Source: an uncultured Pelagibacteraceae bacterium
Lineage (GTDB): Bacteria > Pseudomonadota > Alphaproteobacteria > Pelagibacterales > Pelagibacteraceae
DNA: 64,000 bases
Assembly (NCBI GenBank): GCA_902544135.1
Contig: CACCBF010000003.1
Coordinates: 1 to 64,000, forward strand
Reading direction: 5' to 3'
This document shows positions 1 through 9,237 of this stretch, in pieces. Below the pieces are notes generated by a model. That model saw only the letters and a list, made by a program, of their open reading frames with translations. It was not told the DNA's origin and did no database searches. Each line of letters opens with the position of its first letter. Positions within the stretch are counted from its first letter, which is position 1. Made by a program: the position numbers and the translations under genes.

Positions 1-1
1 G

Positions 2-151
2 AAAAAAGCAGTGAAGAAAAAACCGAAAAAGAAGAAAAAAGTAGTTAAGAAGAAACCTAAGAGAAAAGTCGTTAAAAAGAAAAGAGTAGTGAAGAAGAAA
101 AGAGCTGCTAAGAAGAGAAAAGCTAAAAAGAAAAGAAGAAGAAAAAAATAA
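2..151 (+). CDS. C-terminal end of a Lys/Arg-rich, histone H1-like basic protein (truncated by window start)
   Basis: Open frame from base 2 reads KKAVKKKPKKKKKVVKKKPKRKVVKKKRVVKKKRAAKKRKAKKKRRRKK then TAA at 149-151; not in the supplied ORF list because its start lies outside the window. Confidence 0.7.
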   Translation, partial: KKAVKKKPKKKKKVVKKKPKRKVVKKKRVVKKKRAAKKRKAKKKRRRKK

Positions 152-210
152 ACAGATCTTTCGTAAATAAGATTTATTTACTTTAATCCAATTACCTATA
201 AATTTGATTT

Positions 211-2262
211 GTGAAAGCAATTTTACATAAAAATCTAAATTACGTAGTTTTCTTTGCCTTACTTATTCTCTTGATTTTTTTAAAAATTCTTAACCCAAGT
301 TTTATCAAATCAATATCATTTTTAAGTTTTGATCTTTACCAAAAAGTATTTGCAGAAAAAAAAAATTCAGATGTTGTAATTATAGATATTGATGAAAAAA
401 GTTTAGGTAAGTTTGGTCAGTTTCCTTGGAATAGAATTGTCTTTGCAGAAATTTTAGATAAGCTAAACGAGTCAAACCCAAAGGCAATAGGTTTTGATAT
501 TTTTTTCACTGAAAAAGATAAACAATCTCCCGATGCTATTATTAAATCGTATGGTTTAATTCCCTCTGACATAGCAGAACTTCAGAATTTAAAAAGTCCG
601 GATGATATTTTTGCGGAGAAACTTAAAGAGTCTAAATCTATAATAGCAGTTCTGGGAAGCAATGTTCCGTCTCATTCAAACTATGATCGAAAAGCAAAAG
701 CTAGATTTTTATCTAAAGGTGGGGAACCAAAACAATTTACTTACTCTTATCCTTATTCCATAGGCTCACTAGAAGTATTAGAAAAAAATGTCAAAGGTTT
801 AGGATCTATCTCTTTTTTAGATCAATTAGACGGTATCATTAGATCTCTACCTTTAATTGTTCAATTCAATAAAAAAATGTATCCAACTATGGGTTTAGAG
901 ATGGTTAGAGTAGGTTCTAAACAAAAAAATATTTATGTGGAATTAAACGAAGTTGGAATTCAAAGAATTAGTGCAAGACCTCATAAAATAGACTCTGATC
1001 CTAATGGGATCATTTGGATTAAATATAAAAAGTCAGATAAAAATCAATATATCTCAGCCGGGGATGTTTATGATGGTAAATTTCAAACAGATTTTTTTAA
1101 AGACAAATATGTTTTAATTGGCGCCTCAGCACAAGGTTTATTCGATTTAGTTAAAACTCCTCTTGGAGTAACTATACCAGGAGTTGAAGTTCATGCTAAT
1201 GTTATTGAAAATATTTTAGATCAGTCCTATTTGGTTAGAAATCCAAACACATATATATTTGAGTTATTGTTTTCTATTATCGTTGCTTTAATTACATTTA
1301 TTTTATCTCAAAAAGTAAAACCAAAACTAAGTTTATCGATTTTCTTTGGAAATATTTTGGCGATCATAATTATTGGATTTTCTATTTATAAATTTAGATC
1401 TGAATTAGTAGATATGAGTTACCCTATATTTATTGTAACCGCTACCTTCTTAACCGGTCTTTATTTTAGATTTATTGAGGAAAACAAAATAGCTTTAGAT
1501 AATTTACAAAAAGAGGCAAAATTATTAAAAGAACGAGAATTAGCTGCAGGAGTTCAAAAAAGCTTATTTCCAGACATATCAAAATTTGAAAATTTTATTT
1601 TTGCAAGAAACGTTCCTGCAAGAGATGTATCAGGAGATTATTTTGATGTGGTAAGATCCACCCCAGAAGAATACTTTTTCACATTAGCTGATGTATCAGG
1701 GAAAGGGGTTAAAGCGGGTATGTATATGGCAAAAGCATCTTCCATATTTAGAACGCTTACTAATTTAAAATTTCCATTAGAAAAAGTTGTGTTTGGAGTG
1801 AATAATGAACTTGTTGAGGCTAAATTTAAAGGGATGTTTGTTACTGCTGTTTTTGGGAAATTAAACATTAAAACAGGAGAACTCGTATTTATTAATGCAG
1901 GGCATGAAAGTATTTTGACTTTTGATCAAAATAAAAATTATGAATATATCAAATCAGAAATGCCACCCATTGGAATTGTTAAATATTTCACAGAGTCTAT
2001 GGTTAAATCCAATACTATGAACCTTAAAGATAAAACATTTGTTGTTTATACTGATGGTGTAACGGAAGGCTATTTGAAAAATGGTGAGGAATTAGGCGCA
2101 GAAGGAGTGCAAAAAATCATAGATGGCATGTCAGAAGTGACACCAAAAACTATTGTAGAGTCTATTGAAAAAGAATTAAATTGGGGTGCTGAAAAATTAA
2201 GGGATGATATTACTTGTATGGCAATAAACATCAATAATACTGAGCTGATTAAAAAGAAATAA
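211..2262 (+). CDS. CHASE2 sensor domain, transmembrane segments and SpoIIE/RsbU-type PP2C serine phosphatase
   Basis: GTG start. N-terminal TM, CHASE2-like DIDEKSLGKFGQFPWNR...GFDIFF, three TM helices, then RDVSGDYFDV, LADVSGKGVKAGMYMA, NAGHE and YTDGVTE motifs of the SpoIIE phosphatase. Confidence 0.85.
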   Translation: MKAILHKNLNYVVFFALLILLIFLKILNPSFIKSISFLSFDLYQKVFAEKKNSDVVIIDIDEKSLGKFGQFPWNRIVFAEILDKLNESNPKAIGFDIFFTEKDKQSPDAIIKSYGLIPSDIAELQNLKSPDDIFAEKLKESKSIIAVLGSNVPSHSNYDRKAKARFLSKGGEPKQFTYSYPYSIGSLEVLEKNVKGLGSISFLDQLDGIIRSLPLIVQFNKKMYPTMGLEMVRVGSKQKNIYVELNEVGIQRISARPHKIDSDPNGIIWIKYKKSDKNQYISAGDVYDGKFQTDFFKDKYVLIGASAQGLFDLVKTPLGVTIPGVEVHANVIENILDQSYLVRNPNTYIFELLFSIIVALITFILSQKVKPKLSLSIFFGNILAIIIIGFSIYKFRSELVDMSYPIFIVTATFLTGLYFRFIEENKIALDNLQKEAKLLKERELAAGVQKSLFPDISKFENFIFARNVPARDVSGDYFDVVRSTPEEYFFTLADVSGKGVKAGMYMAKASSIFRTLTNLKFPLEKVVFGVNNELVEAKFKGMFVTAVFGKLNIKTGELVFINAGHESILTFDQNKNYEYIKSEMPPIGIVKYFTESMVKSNTMNLKDKTFVVYTDGVTEGYLKNGEELGAEGVQKIIDGMSEVTPKTIVESIEKELNWGAEKLRDDITCMAININNTELIKKK

Positions 2263-2272
2263 ATCTTAATTC

Positions 2273-4753
2273 ATGAAAATTTTTGAAAAATTAAATATTA
2301 AAAAAATTTTTAAGTCTTTAAAAACAGGCGTTATAAGTACTAATATTTTTTTTTTCTTATTTACAGCCTTTTTTTCTACACTAGCTCTAGCCGCCGCTTT
2401 AACACTTACACATAAAGAAAATAGAATTCCAAATAGTGCACCCGGTTGTTTTAGCTCTAAATTAGAACAGATTAACCAAACAACATCGGTGCAAAGCTAC
2501 TTTACAGAACTTAAACACGATAGAACCGAGGATCTAAGAGATATCGTGTGGAGTGATGACGGCACAATGGTTTTTTCTATTAATGCTGACATGGATGCTA
2601 GTCCTTCTAGTGGTTATATGGGTGACCTTGATTTATCTATGAATAAAGTTGCTACTCCATTTGAATTAAACACTGTAAAAACTGATACTACAGATAATAT
2701 ACCACATACTTGTGATGATATTGATGGTTTTGATGTTGATCATCCAGAATTTCTGGCACAAGGTTTGAGCTTTTTTTCTACTGCATATAGAAGTATTCAT
2801 GTAGCAAAAGGTGGTAGGATTTTTTATATTTTGAATAGCACAGGTGATGTATATAGATATGATTTAAGTACACCTTTTGATTTTAAAACGGCAAAATACA
2901 TACATCAAATTGATTTAAGCACCTCAACAAAAGTTACTGGTTTTTCGTTAAGCAGAGACGGTACAAGAATGTATTCTGTGGATCAAGGCGAAGATGCTGA
3001 CACACCTGTGGTGGCAACTTTTTCATTATCTCCAGCATTTGATATCACATCTGCTACAGAAATTCATAGTGTAAATCTATTTACAATTGGAGTTGAAGAT
3101 GTCGCTAATTTTCAAGCGGCTAGAGATATTGAGTTTAGTGATGATGGAAGTCAAATGTTTATCTCTTTTTTTAATAAAAATCATACTAATAGCATTGAGC
3201 AATTTAGTTTAGGCAAACCTTTTGATGTTTCAACAGCTACTCATTTAGGAGGCCATAATTTTCTATATCGTGTCTCCCCTGGAGGAGCATTACGAGATGC
3301 AGACGAAGCGAGGAGTTATCCAGCGGGTCATGGAATAATATGGGGTTTTTCTTTTTCAAGTGATGGTATGAAATTATTTATTTCACAAGCAGATGCTGGA
3401 CAAACGATAGATAATATTTATCAATTTGACCTTGATTGTCCTTATGGCATTGTTTCATGTGTATCCAATGCAAGTGCATCTGTTAATGCTCAAGTTGAAT
3501 TAGCTAAACAAAATATAAGTATAAACGTTGATACTATTTTTAAAAGATTTGAGTGGATCAAGAGAAATAGAGATCAAGAAGACTTAACTAGTCATAATAT
3601 AAATATAAACTACCCCAATCCTATATTAAAATCTCTAGCAAGTAAGTTAGAACCTTCATTAAAAAATAATTTAGTATCCCTTGTGAGTAATACTCAGAAA
3701 AATGACGAAAAGAAAAAATCTAAATGGTCGTCATGGAGTTTACTGGATTTATCAATAGGAGATTATCAAGAAACACTCGTAGATAAAGCAAAAGGTATTA
3801 AAACGAAAGGTATAACATTTGGCTCAGATAGAAAAATTGGAGATAATAAGTTTTTTGGTTTGGCATTGAGGTATGGAGATAGTGCATCGAATATTAGACG
3901 ATCTAGTCAAAAAGTTGACCTCGAGTCTTTGACATTAAATATTTATGGAACTGTTCCAACAAATAACAATCAGTATATTAATGCAGTTTTAGGCCTGAGT
4001 GCCCTAAGGTTCGATAATAAGTACCTAGGAAAAATATCAGGTGAACGAAATGGAAGACAGGCATTTGCATCAATTAATTACAGAACTAAAAAGACATATG
4101 GTAAGTTTAATATTACTCCTACAGGAAAACTTACTTATGGGGTAACAGAATTATCTGAATTTACAGATTTTATTAGTAAAGCTAGCGATCGACCAGCTAC
4201 AGATATTCGTTTTCATGATGATACATTTGTAAGTGGAGAATTTGCTGGTGGTGTTTTATTTGAAATGGAAAAAATTGAGAGAGATAGGGTAACATTCCAA
4301 CCCATGGGAGGAATTGAAATTATTTATGATCTGGCAGATGATAATGCCTACAAATATTCATATTTAGGTTCAACTGTTGTAAATGAAGAGACAATTAATA
4401 GCTATTCGAATAAAAAATTAAAAACTAATATTGGTTTAGAGTATATACTTGAAAATGGCTTCACTATACTTTTTGATTATAAATACATAAAAAGTTTAGA
4501 TAATTGTGAAAGTTGTTTACATTCAGCAGTATCTCAAAATTTTAATAACAAAACTTTTATTATTAAATTTAGTAAATCAAAAGAAGAAAATAATCAGTTT
4601 GCTCTCGATTTTGATCCAATAAACAACAATAATACGAAAGTCAGCTATCTAAAACAAATAGGTAATTTGAATTATAATTTGAGTTCTAAAATGAATTTAT
4701 TATCCAAAATTAAAGATTATGGAGTAAATTTTGAAATTTCTGGTACTTTTTAG
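2273..4753 (+). CDS. Propeller-like repeat domain plus C-terminal autotransporter-like beta-barrel surface protein (paralog 1)
   Basis: Repeated 'FS.DGT.M(F/Y)...L..PFDI..AT' units, CPYGIVSC junction, then 'WSSWSLLDLSIG...TKGITFGSDR' barrel-like region ending in Phe (EISGTF). Confidence 0.7.
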   Translation: MKIFEKLNIKKIFKSLKTGVISTNIFFFLFTAFFSTLALAAALTLTHKENRIPNSAPGCFSSKLEQINQTTSVQSYFTELKHDRTEDLRDIVWSDDGTMVFSINADMDASPSSGYMGDLDLSMNKVATPFELNTVKTDTTDNIPHTCDDIDGFDVDHPEFLAQGLSFFSTAYRSIHVAKGGRIFYILNSTGDVYRYDLSTPFDFKTAKYIHQIDLSTSTKVTGFSLSRDGTRMYSVDQGEDADTPVVATFSLSPAFDITSATEIHSVNLFTIGVEDVANFQAARDIEFSDDGSQMFISFFNKNHTNSIEQFSLGKPFDVSTATHLGGHNFLYRVSPGGALRDADEARSYPAGHGIIWGFSFSSDGMKLFISQADAGQTIDNIYQFDLDCPYGIVSCVSNASASVNAQVELAKQNISINVDTIFKRFEWIKRNRDQEDLTSHNININYPNPILKSLASKLEPSLKNNLVSLVSNTQKNDEKKKSKWSSWSLLDLSIGDYQETLVDKAKGIKTKGITFGSDRKIGDNKFFGLALRYGDSASNIRRSSQKVDLESLTLNIYGTVPTNNNQYINAVLGLSALRFDNKYLGKISGERNGRQAFASINYRTKKTYGKFNITPTGKLTYGVTELSEFTDFISKASDRPATDIRFHDDTFVSGEFAGGVLFEMEKIERDRVTFQPMGGIEIIYDLADDNAYKYSYLGSTVVNEETINSYSNKKLKTNIGLEYILENGFTILFDYKYIKSLDNCESCLHSAVSQNFNNKTFIIKFSKSKEENNQFALDFDPINNNNTKVSYLKQIGNLNYNLSSKMNLLSKIKDYGVNFEISGTF

Positions 4754-4791
4754 TATTTACAAATTTTAATTTTTTTTTTTATAAAGTAATA

Positions 4792-6981
4792 ATGAAAAAG
4801 CTTTTAGTAAAAATTTTTGTTATCTTGTTTTTATTATCATCAAATTTATTTGCTGAGGTTAAACCTACTTTGTTAAGAACAGTTAGTTTGACTAATATTG
4901 TAAAATCTCCATCAGATGTGAGATTTAATCCTGCAGGAACTAGAATTTTTTTTTCTGATTATCATTCTGGAGCAAATGTTTTATTACAATTCGATGTTGA
5001 TACCCCTTTTAATATTTCTACAATCGATTTTAATAGTAAAGTTGAATTAGCTACTAATGGAGGTGTTGACAACATACAACAACCACAAGGTTTTGAGTTT
5101 AATAGTGATGGAACAAAAGTTTTTGCTATTAATGATGGAGGTGGATTTAACGCCCATTTGCTTTCAACTCCCTATGATTTTTCAAATGCCACCATGGTTG
5201 CTGATGATGGTTTTCATTTTAAAACAGATCCGGATCCAGATATAAATAACAACAGAGCTGTTAAATTTAATAATGATGGAACAAAAATGTTTCTAATTGA
5301 TGCTCACACTGTTACTGGTGGTAAAAGAATAATTGAATTTAATTTATCTACTCCTTATGACACGAGCACAGTTACCGAAGGAAATAGTTTTGCAATTAGT
5401 GGTACAGTTGCAGCAGCAGTACTTCAAGATTTTTCATTTGATGATGATGGTACAAGAATGTATGTAATTGAAAGTCGTATAAATCCAATTGCGACATTCA
5501 TCTATGTTTATAAACTATCAACAGGCTTTGATATAACTTCAGCAACGTTTGTAGGAAAAGTCCAGCAAGTATTCGAGAGTTTAGGAAGTGATGGAACTAA
5601 TGGAACTCCTCTCGGTATGGGTTTCTCCGAAGATGGAATGAAACTTTACCAAGTTACTTACCAAGATAAGGCAATTGGTACCCGTGATAGAGTACACGAA
5701 TACGATTTAATTTGTCCTTATGGGATTGTAATTTGTGAAACGGATGCTGTTACAGCAATAGGGGCTCAAGTAGAAATTGCTAAAAATGTAATTTATCAAA
5801 ATTCTTCAACAATTTTTAAAAGATTTGATTGGTTACGAAGAAATGATGAAAGAACTAATTTAACCAATCATGAAATTAAACTGAATATTCATAATCCAAT
5901 TTTAGCAGCATTAAAAACAAACTTAGAAAATTCATTAAATAATATTGAATATACTCAAGTATCATTAAAAAAAGAAAATTCTAAAATCAATAAAAAGAAT
6001 TGGTCTTACTGGTCTCATGGAGATATTTCATTTGGAAGAGTAGGTGATACAGCATCCTCTAAACCTAAGGAAGTTAAGACTAAAGGTATTATGTTTGGTG
6101 CAGATAAATTAGTGGATAAAAAGATTTTTGGTTATGCATTCCGATACGGTAATGAAGAAGTTGATATAGATGATGGGTCAAGCGATGAATTAGATGCACA
6201 AACATTTTCTTTAAACATATACAGTAGTGTACCTCTAAAAAATCGGTCTAATCTTAACTTATTATTTGGTGCTAGTTATTTAATGATAGACCAGTTAGGC
6301 AAAGATCAAGTTACCGGCAATAGAAATGGCAAACAAATTTATACATCAATGAGCTATGAAAATGAAAATGAGTATACCAAATATCAATTGATCCCATTTG
6401 GTAAGCTTGAAATGGGTATTACTCAATTTTCAGATTATACCGATTTTGGCGTGGTCTCTAATAATGTTGAAAGTCACGAGAGACTTACATTTAAAACAGG
6501 AAATATTTCTGCAGGTTTGAAATTTGATGATATTTTATATTTAAATAAAGACACTATAAGTCGAAATGGATTTATTGAATATATTTATGATTTAACACCC
6601 AACATTGATCATCATGTAAAAAATCATATTGATAATACTACTCTTAAGAAAACTATAAATACACATTCATTACACAATGTAAAAGGGAATATAGGTTTTG
6701 AATATATGTATTCAGATGGTCGTACAATTGCAATTAATTATGAAAGATTTCAAAGTCTAGACAAAAGTGGTCATAAAGACAGTTTGTTAATTAAGTTTGG
6801 TAGCATTAAAAATCATAATGCAAATTTTGATGTAATTTATGATCCAATAAACAATAATAATACGAAAGTCAGCTATCTAAAACAAATGGGTAATTTTAAT
6901 TTAAAACTAAACTCTAATTATAGTTTATTTAGTAAAATTCCTGATTATGGTGCAAATATAGAAATTTCTGGTACTTTTTAG
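4792..6981 (+). CDS. Propeller-like repeat domain plus C-terminal autotransporter-like beta-barrel surface protein (paralog 2)
   Basis: Signal peptide MKKLLVKIFVILFLLSSNLFA; same repeats and CPYGIVIC junction; barrel-like C-terminus ending EISGTF. Confidence 0.72.
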   Translation: MKKLLVKIFVILFLLSSNLFAEVKPTLLRTVSLTNIVKSPSDVRFNPAGTRIFFSDYHSGANVLLQFDVDTPFNISTIDFNSKVELATNGGVDNIQQPQGFEFNSDGTKVFAINDGGGFNAHLLSTPYDFSNATMVADDGFHFKTDPDPDINNNRAVKFNNDGTKMFLIDAHTVTGGKRIIEFNLSTPYDTSTVTEGNSFAISGTVAAAVLQDFSFDDDGTRMYVIESRINPIATFIYVYKLSTGFDITSATFVGKVQQVFESLGSDGTNGTPLGMGFSEDGMKLYQVTYQDKAIGTRDRVHEYDLICPYGIVICETDAVTAIGAQVEIAKNVIYQNSSTIFKRFDWLRRNDERTNLTNHEIKLNIHNPILAALKTNLENSLNNIEYTQVSLKKENSKINKKNWSYWSHGDISFGRVGDTASSKPKEVKTKGIMFGADKLVDKKIFGYAFRYGNEEVDIDDGSSDELDAQTFSLNIYSSVPLKNRSNLNLLFGASYLMIDQLGKDQVTGNRNGKQIYTSMSYENENEYTKYQLIPFGKLEMGITQFSDYTDFGVVSNNVESHERLTFKTGNISAGLKFDDILYLNKDTISRNGFIEYIYDLTPNIDHHVKNHIDNTTLKKTINTHSLHNVKGNIGFEYMYSDGRTIAINYERFQSLDKSGHKDSLLIKFGSIKNHNANFDVIYDPINNNNTKVSYLKQMGNFNLKLNSNYSLFSKIPDYGANIEISGTF

Positions 6982-6992
6982 TTTAAAAGAAA

Positions 6993-9236
6993 ATGATTAA
7001 AAAACTAATTTGGATTTTATTAATAATTTTTCCAATTTCTAATTCCTTTGGGGCCATGTATACCCTGTTACAAACTACAGACGTGAGTAGTAGTGGTGTT
7101 GTTCCAGGTGGTATTCATTTTAATCCTGATGGAACAAAAATGTTCATTGTATCTCAATCTAAAGACGGTGATTTTTCGCTAGTGGATGAGTATGATTTAA
7201 CCACACCATTCGATATCTCTACTCAAAGTTATGCAGGTGATAGTGAGAGATGTAATTTAGATAATAGTAGTGGTGGCGACAGCTTTGGCCCCAATATGAA
7301 TACTACTTTTGGTTTGGAATTCTCCAATGATGGAATGAAATTGTTTGTAGGTACTGGTGGTATAGCTAATGAAGTAAAAAGAGATAGAGTATTTAGGTTT
7401 GATTTGACTTCACCTTATGATGTTTCAACATGTTTATTTGCAAACCAAACTCCAGGTCTTGACACTGATGCCTTACAGGATGGGAGTAATGCAGGTGACA
7501 GGGAAAAATTTGATAATGGAAACACACATGCTTTACAGAGATTCCGACTTCAAGGTATTGAAATCAGCAATGATGGAAAAAAATTATTTGTAATTATGCA
7601 TGGTCATAATACAGGTGGAACTGTACGTAATACCAGGCTACTAGAATACTCACTCACAACACCATTTGATTTAAGTAGTCTGTCGCTTATTTCAAACGCA
7701 GGAATAGAATTAGAAGATGAAGTAATGAACCCAAAAGACATGAGATTTAGTCCAGATGGAAAAAGACTTTGGTTGGTGGATCATCAAACTTCTCAAAGAA
7801 ATGTTACTCAAATTTCTCTTGACGTTGCATTTTCTACATCTACATTTACAATTGACGGTTCTGTTACACTAGATCAAGAACAGCCTGCTGGAATTGCATT
7901 TAGCACAAATGGTTTAAAGATGTATGTTGGTGGGGATACAACTCAAATTGTTGAGGAATATAATCTCGTCTGTCCTTTCAATCTTTTTGCAGGCAAATGT
8001 CCTCCAATTACAGATAACAGTGATCGAACTGGAATGGCATTAGCTCAAATAGAAATTGCCAAAAGAACTATTGATCATTCAACAGATAGTGCACTTAATC
8101 GATTAAAATGGATTAGAAGAAATAAAGATAAACAAAATTTAACTAATTTAAATATTGATATTAATTTTACTAATCAAAGATTAGCTTCTTTAACCGAGAT
8201 TGTTAAAAATGTTGCTGCTAAAAAAAAAGCAAAAGTCAAAGAAGAAGACGTATTTTATTGGAGTGAAGGAAGTATTGCAGTTGGAAGAATAGGAGATACA
8301 AGTATTTCATCTACTAAGAGAATTGATACGGATGCAGTCACTTTTGGTGCAGATAAATTTACTGATGAAAATGGAATTAAAGGATTAGCATTTAGAGTTG
8401 GTAGAAATAATGTTGATATTGGAAATTCTGGAAGCAATTTGGACACTGATACATTTAACATTACCTATTATTCCACAACCCCAATAGAAGATGATACTAA
8501 ATTTCTTGATACCTTTATTGGGGTCGGAGGATTGAGGTCTGATTTATTAACTGTTCTAGATGGTAAAAATTTAACTGCTAATCGAAAAGGTAAACAAATA
8601 TATGGAACAATAAGAATAAAAGATGAAATAAAAAAAGATAATTTGACTTTTATTCCTTCTGGAAGATTTGATATTGGTCACACTATTTTAGGATCTTATA
8701 ACGAATCTGGTAATGGTGGTATTGATGTAGAAAATCAACACATTCGAACGAAAAAAATTAGAGCAGGTTTTGCTGCAGTCGAAGATGTCTTAAATGAAAA
8801 ATATACAATAAAAAGACACGGAAAAATTGAATACATAATGGATTTGGATCAATCCTCAAAGTTTAAATATACATATACAGGTGACAGCAGTGTAACTTTT
8901 GATGATAGTTTATCTTCTGGAGCCTTGCACAGTATTAATGGTGAGATTGGGATTGATATCGTGCTTCAGGATAATTTTAGTGTTTTTTTAATATATGAAA
9001 GAAATCAAGCGCTTGGATCAGGACATACTGATAAAATTCATTTAGCTATTGGATATTTACCCAATAAAGAAACAAATTATGCTTTTAATATTAAAGGATC
9101 TGATGATCTAAGATCAGAATATATCTTAAGCAAAACCATTAATGATTTTGAATTAGATTTTAAGATAATAAATGAAGATCCTTTTAATATAAGTGATATT
9201 AAGCAAGCTTTTTTTAATTTAAGAAAAGTTTTTTAA
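6993..9236 (+). CDS. Propeller-like repeat domain plus C-terminal autotransporter-like beta-barrel surface protein (paralog 3)
   Basis: Signal peptide MIKKLIWILLIIFPISNSFGA; repeats such as FNPDGTKMFIVS...YDLTTPFDIST; barrel-like C-terminus ending in Phe. Confidence 0.72.
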   Translation: MIKKLIWILLIIFPISNSFGAMYTLLQTTDVSSSGVVPGGIHFNPDGTKMFIVSQSKDGDFSLVDEYDLTTPFDISTQSYAGDSERCNLDNSSGGDSFGPNMNTTFGLEFSNDGMKLFVGTGGIANEVKRDRVFRFDLTSPYDVSTCLFANQTPGLDTDALQDGSNAGDREKFDNGNTHALQRFRLQGIEISNDGKKLFVIMHGHNTGGTVRNTRLLEYSLTTPFDLSSLSLISNAGIELEDEVMNPKDMRFSPDGKRLWLVDHQTSQRNVTQISLDVAFSTSTFTIDGSVTLDQEQPAGIAFSTNGLKMYVGGDTTQIVEEYNLVCPFNLFAGKCPPITDNSDRTGMALAQIEIAKRTIDHSTDSALNRLKWIRRNKDKQNLTNLNIDINFTNQRLASLTEIVKNVAAKKKAKVKEEDVFYWSEGSIAVGRIGDTSISSTKRIDTDAVTFGADKFTDENGIKGLAFRVGRNNVDIGNSGSNLDTDTFNITYYSTTPIEDDTKFLDTFIGVGGLRSDLLTVLDGKNLTANRKGKQIYGTIRIKDEIKKDNLTFIPSGRFDIGHTILGSYNESGNGGIDVENQHIRTKKIRAGFAAVEDVLNEKYTIKRHGKIEYIMDLDQSSKFKYTYTGDSSVTFDDSLSSGALHSINGEIGIDIVLQDNFSVFLIYERNQALGSGHTDKIHLAIGYLPNKETNYAFNIKGSDDLRSEYILSKTINDFELDFKIINEDPFNISDIKQAFFNLRKVF

Positions 9237-9237
9237 A

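Noticed and set aside
5057-5245. 62-aa ORF on the plus strand
   Set aside because: Out-of-frame shadow of the surface-protein paralog 2 coding region.
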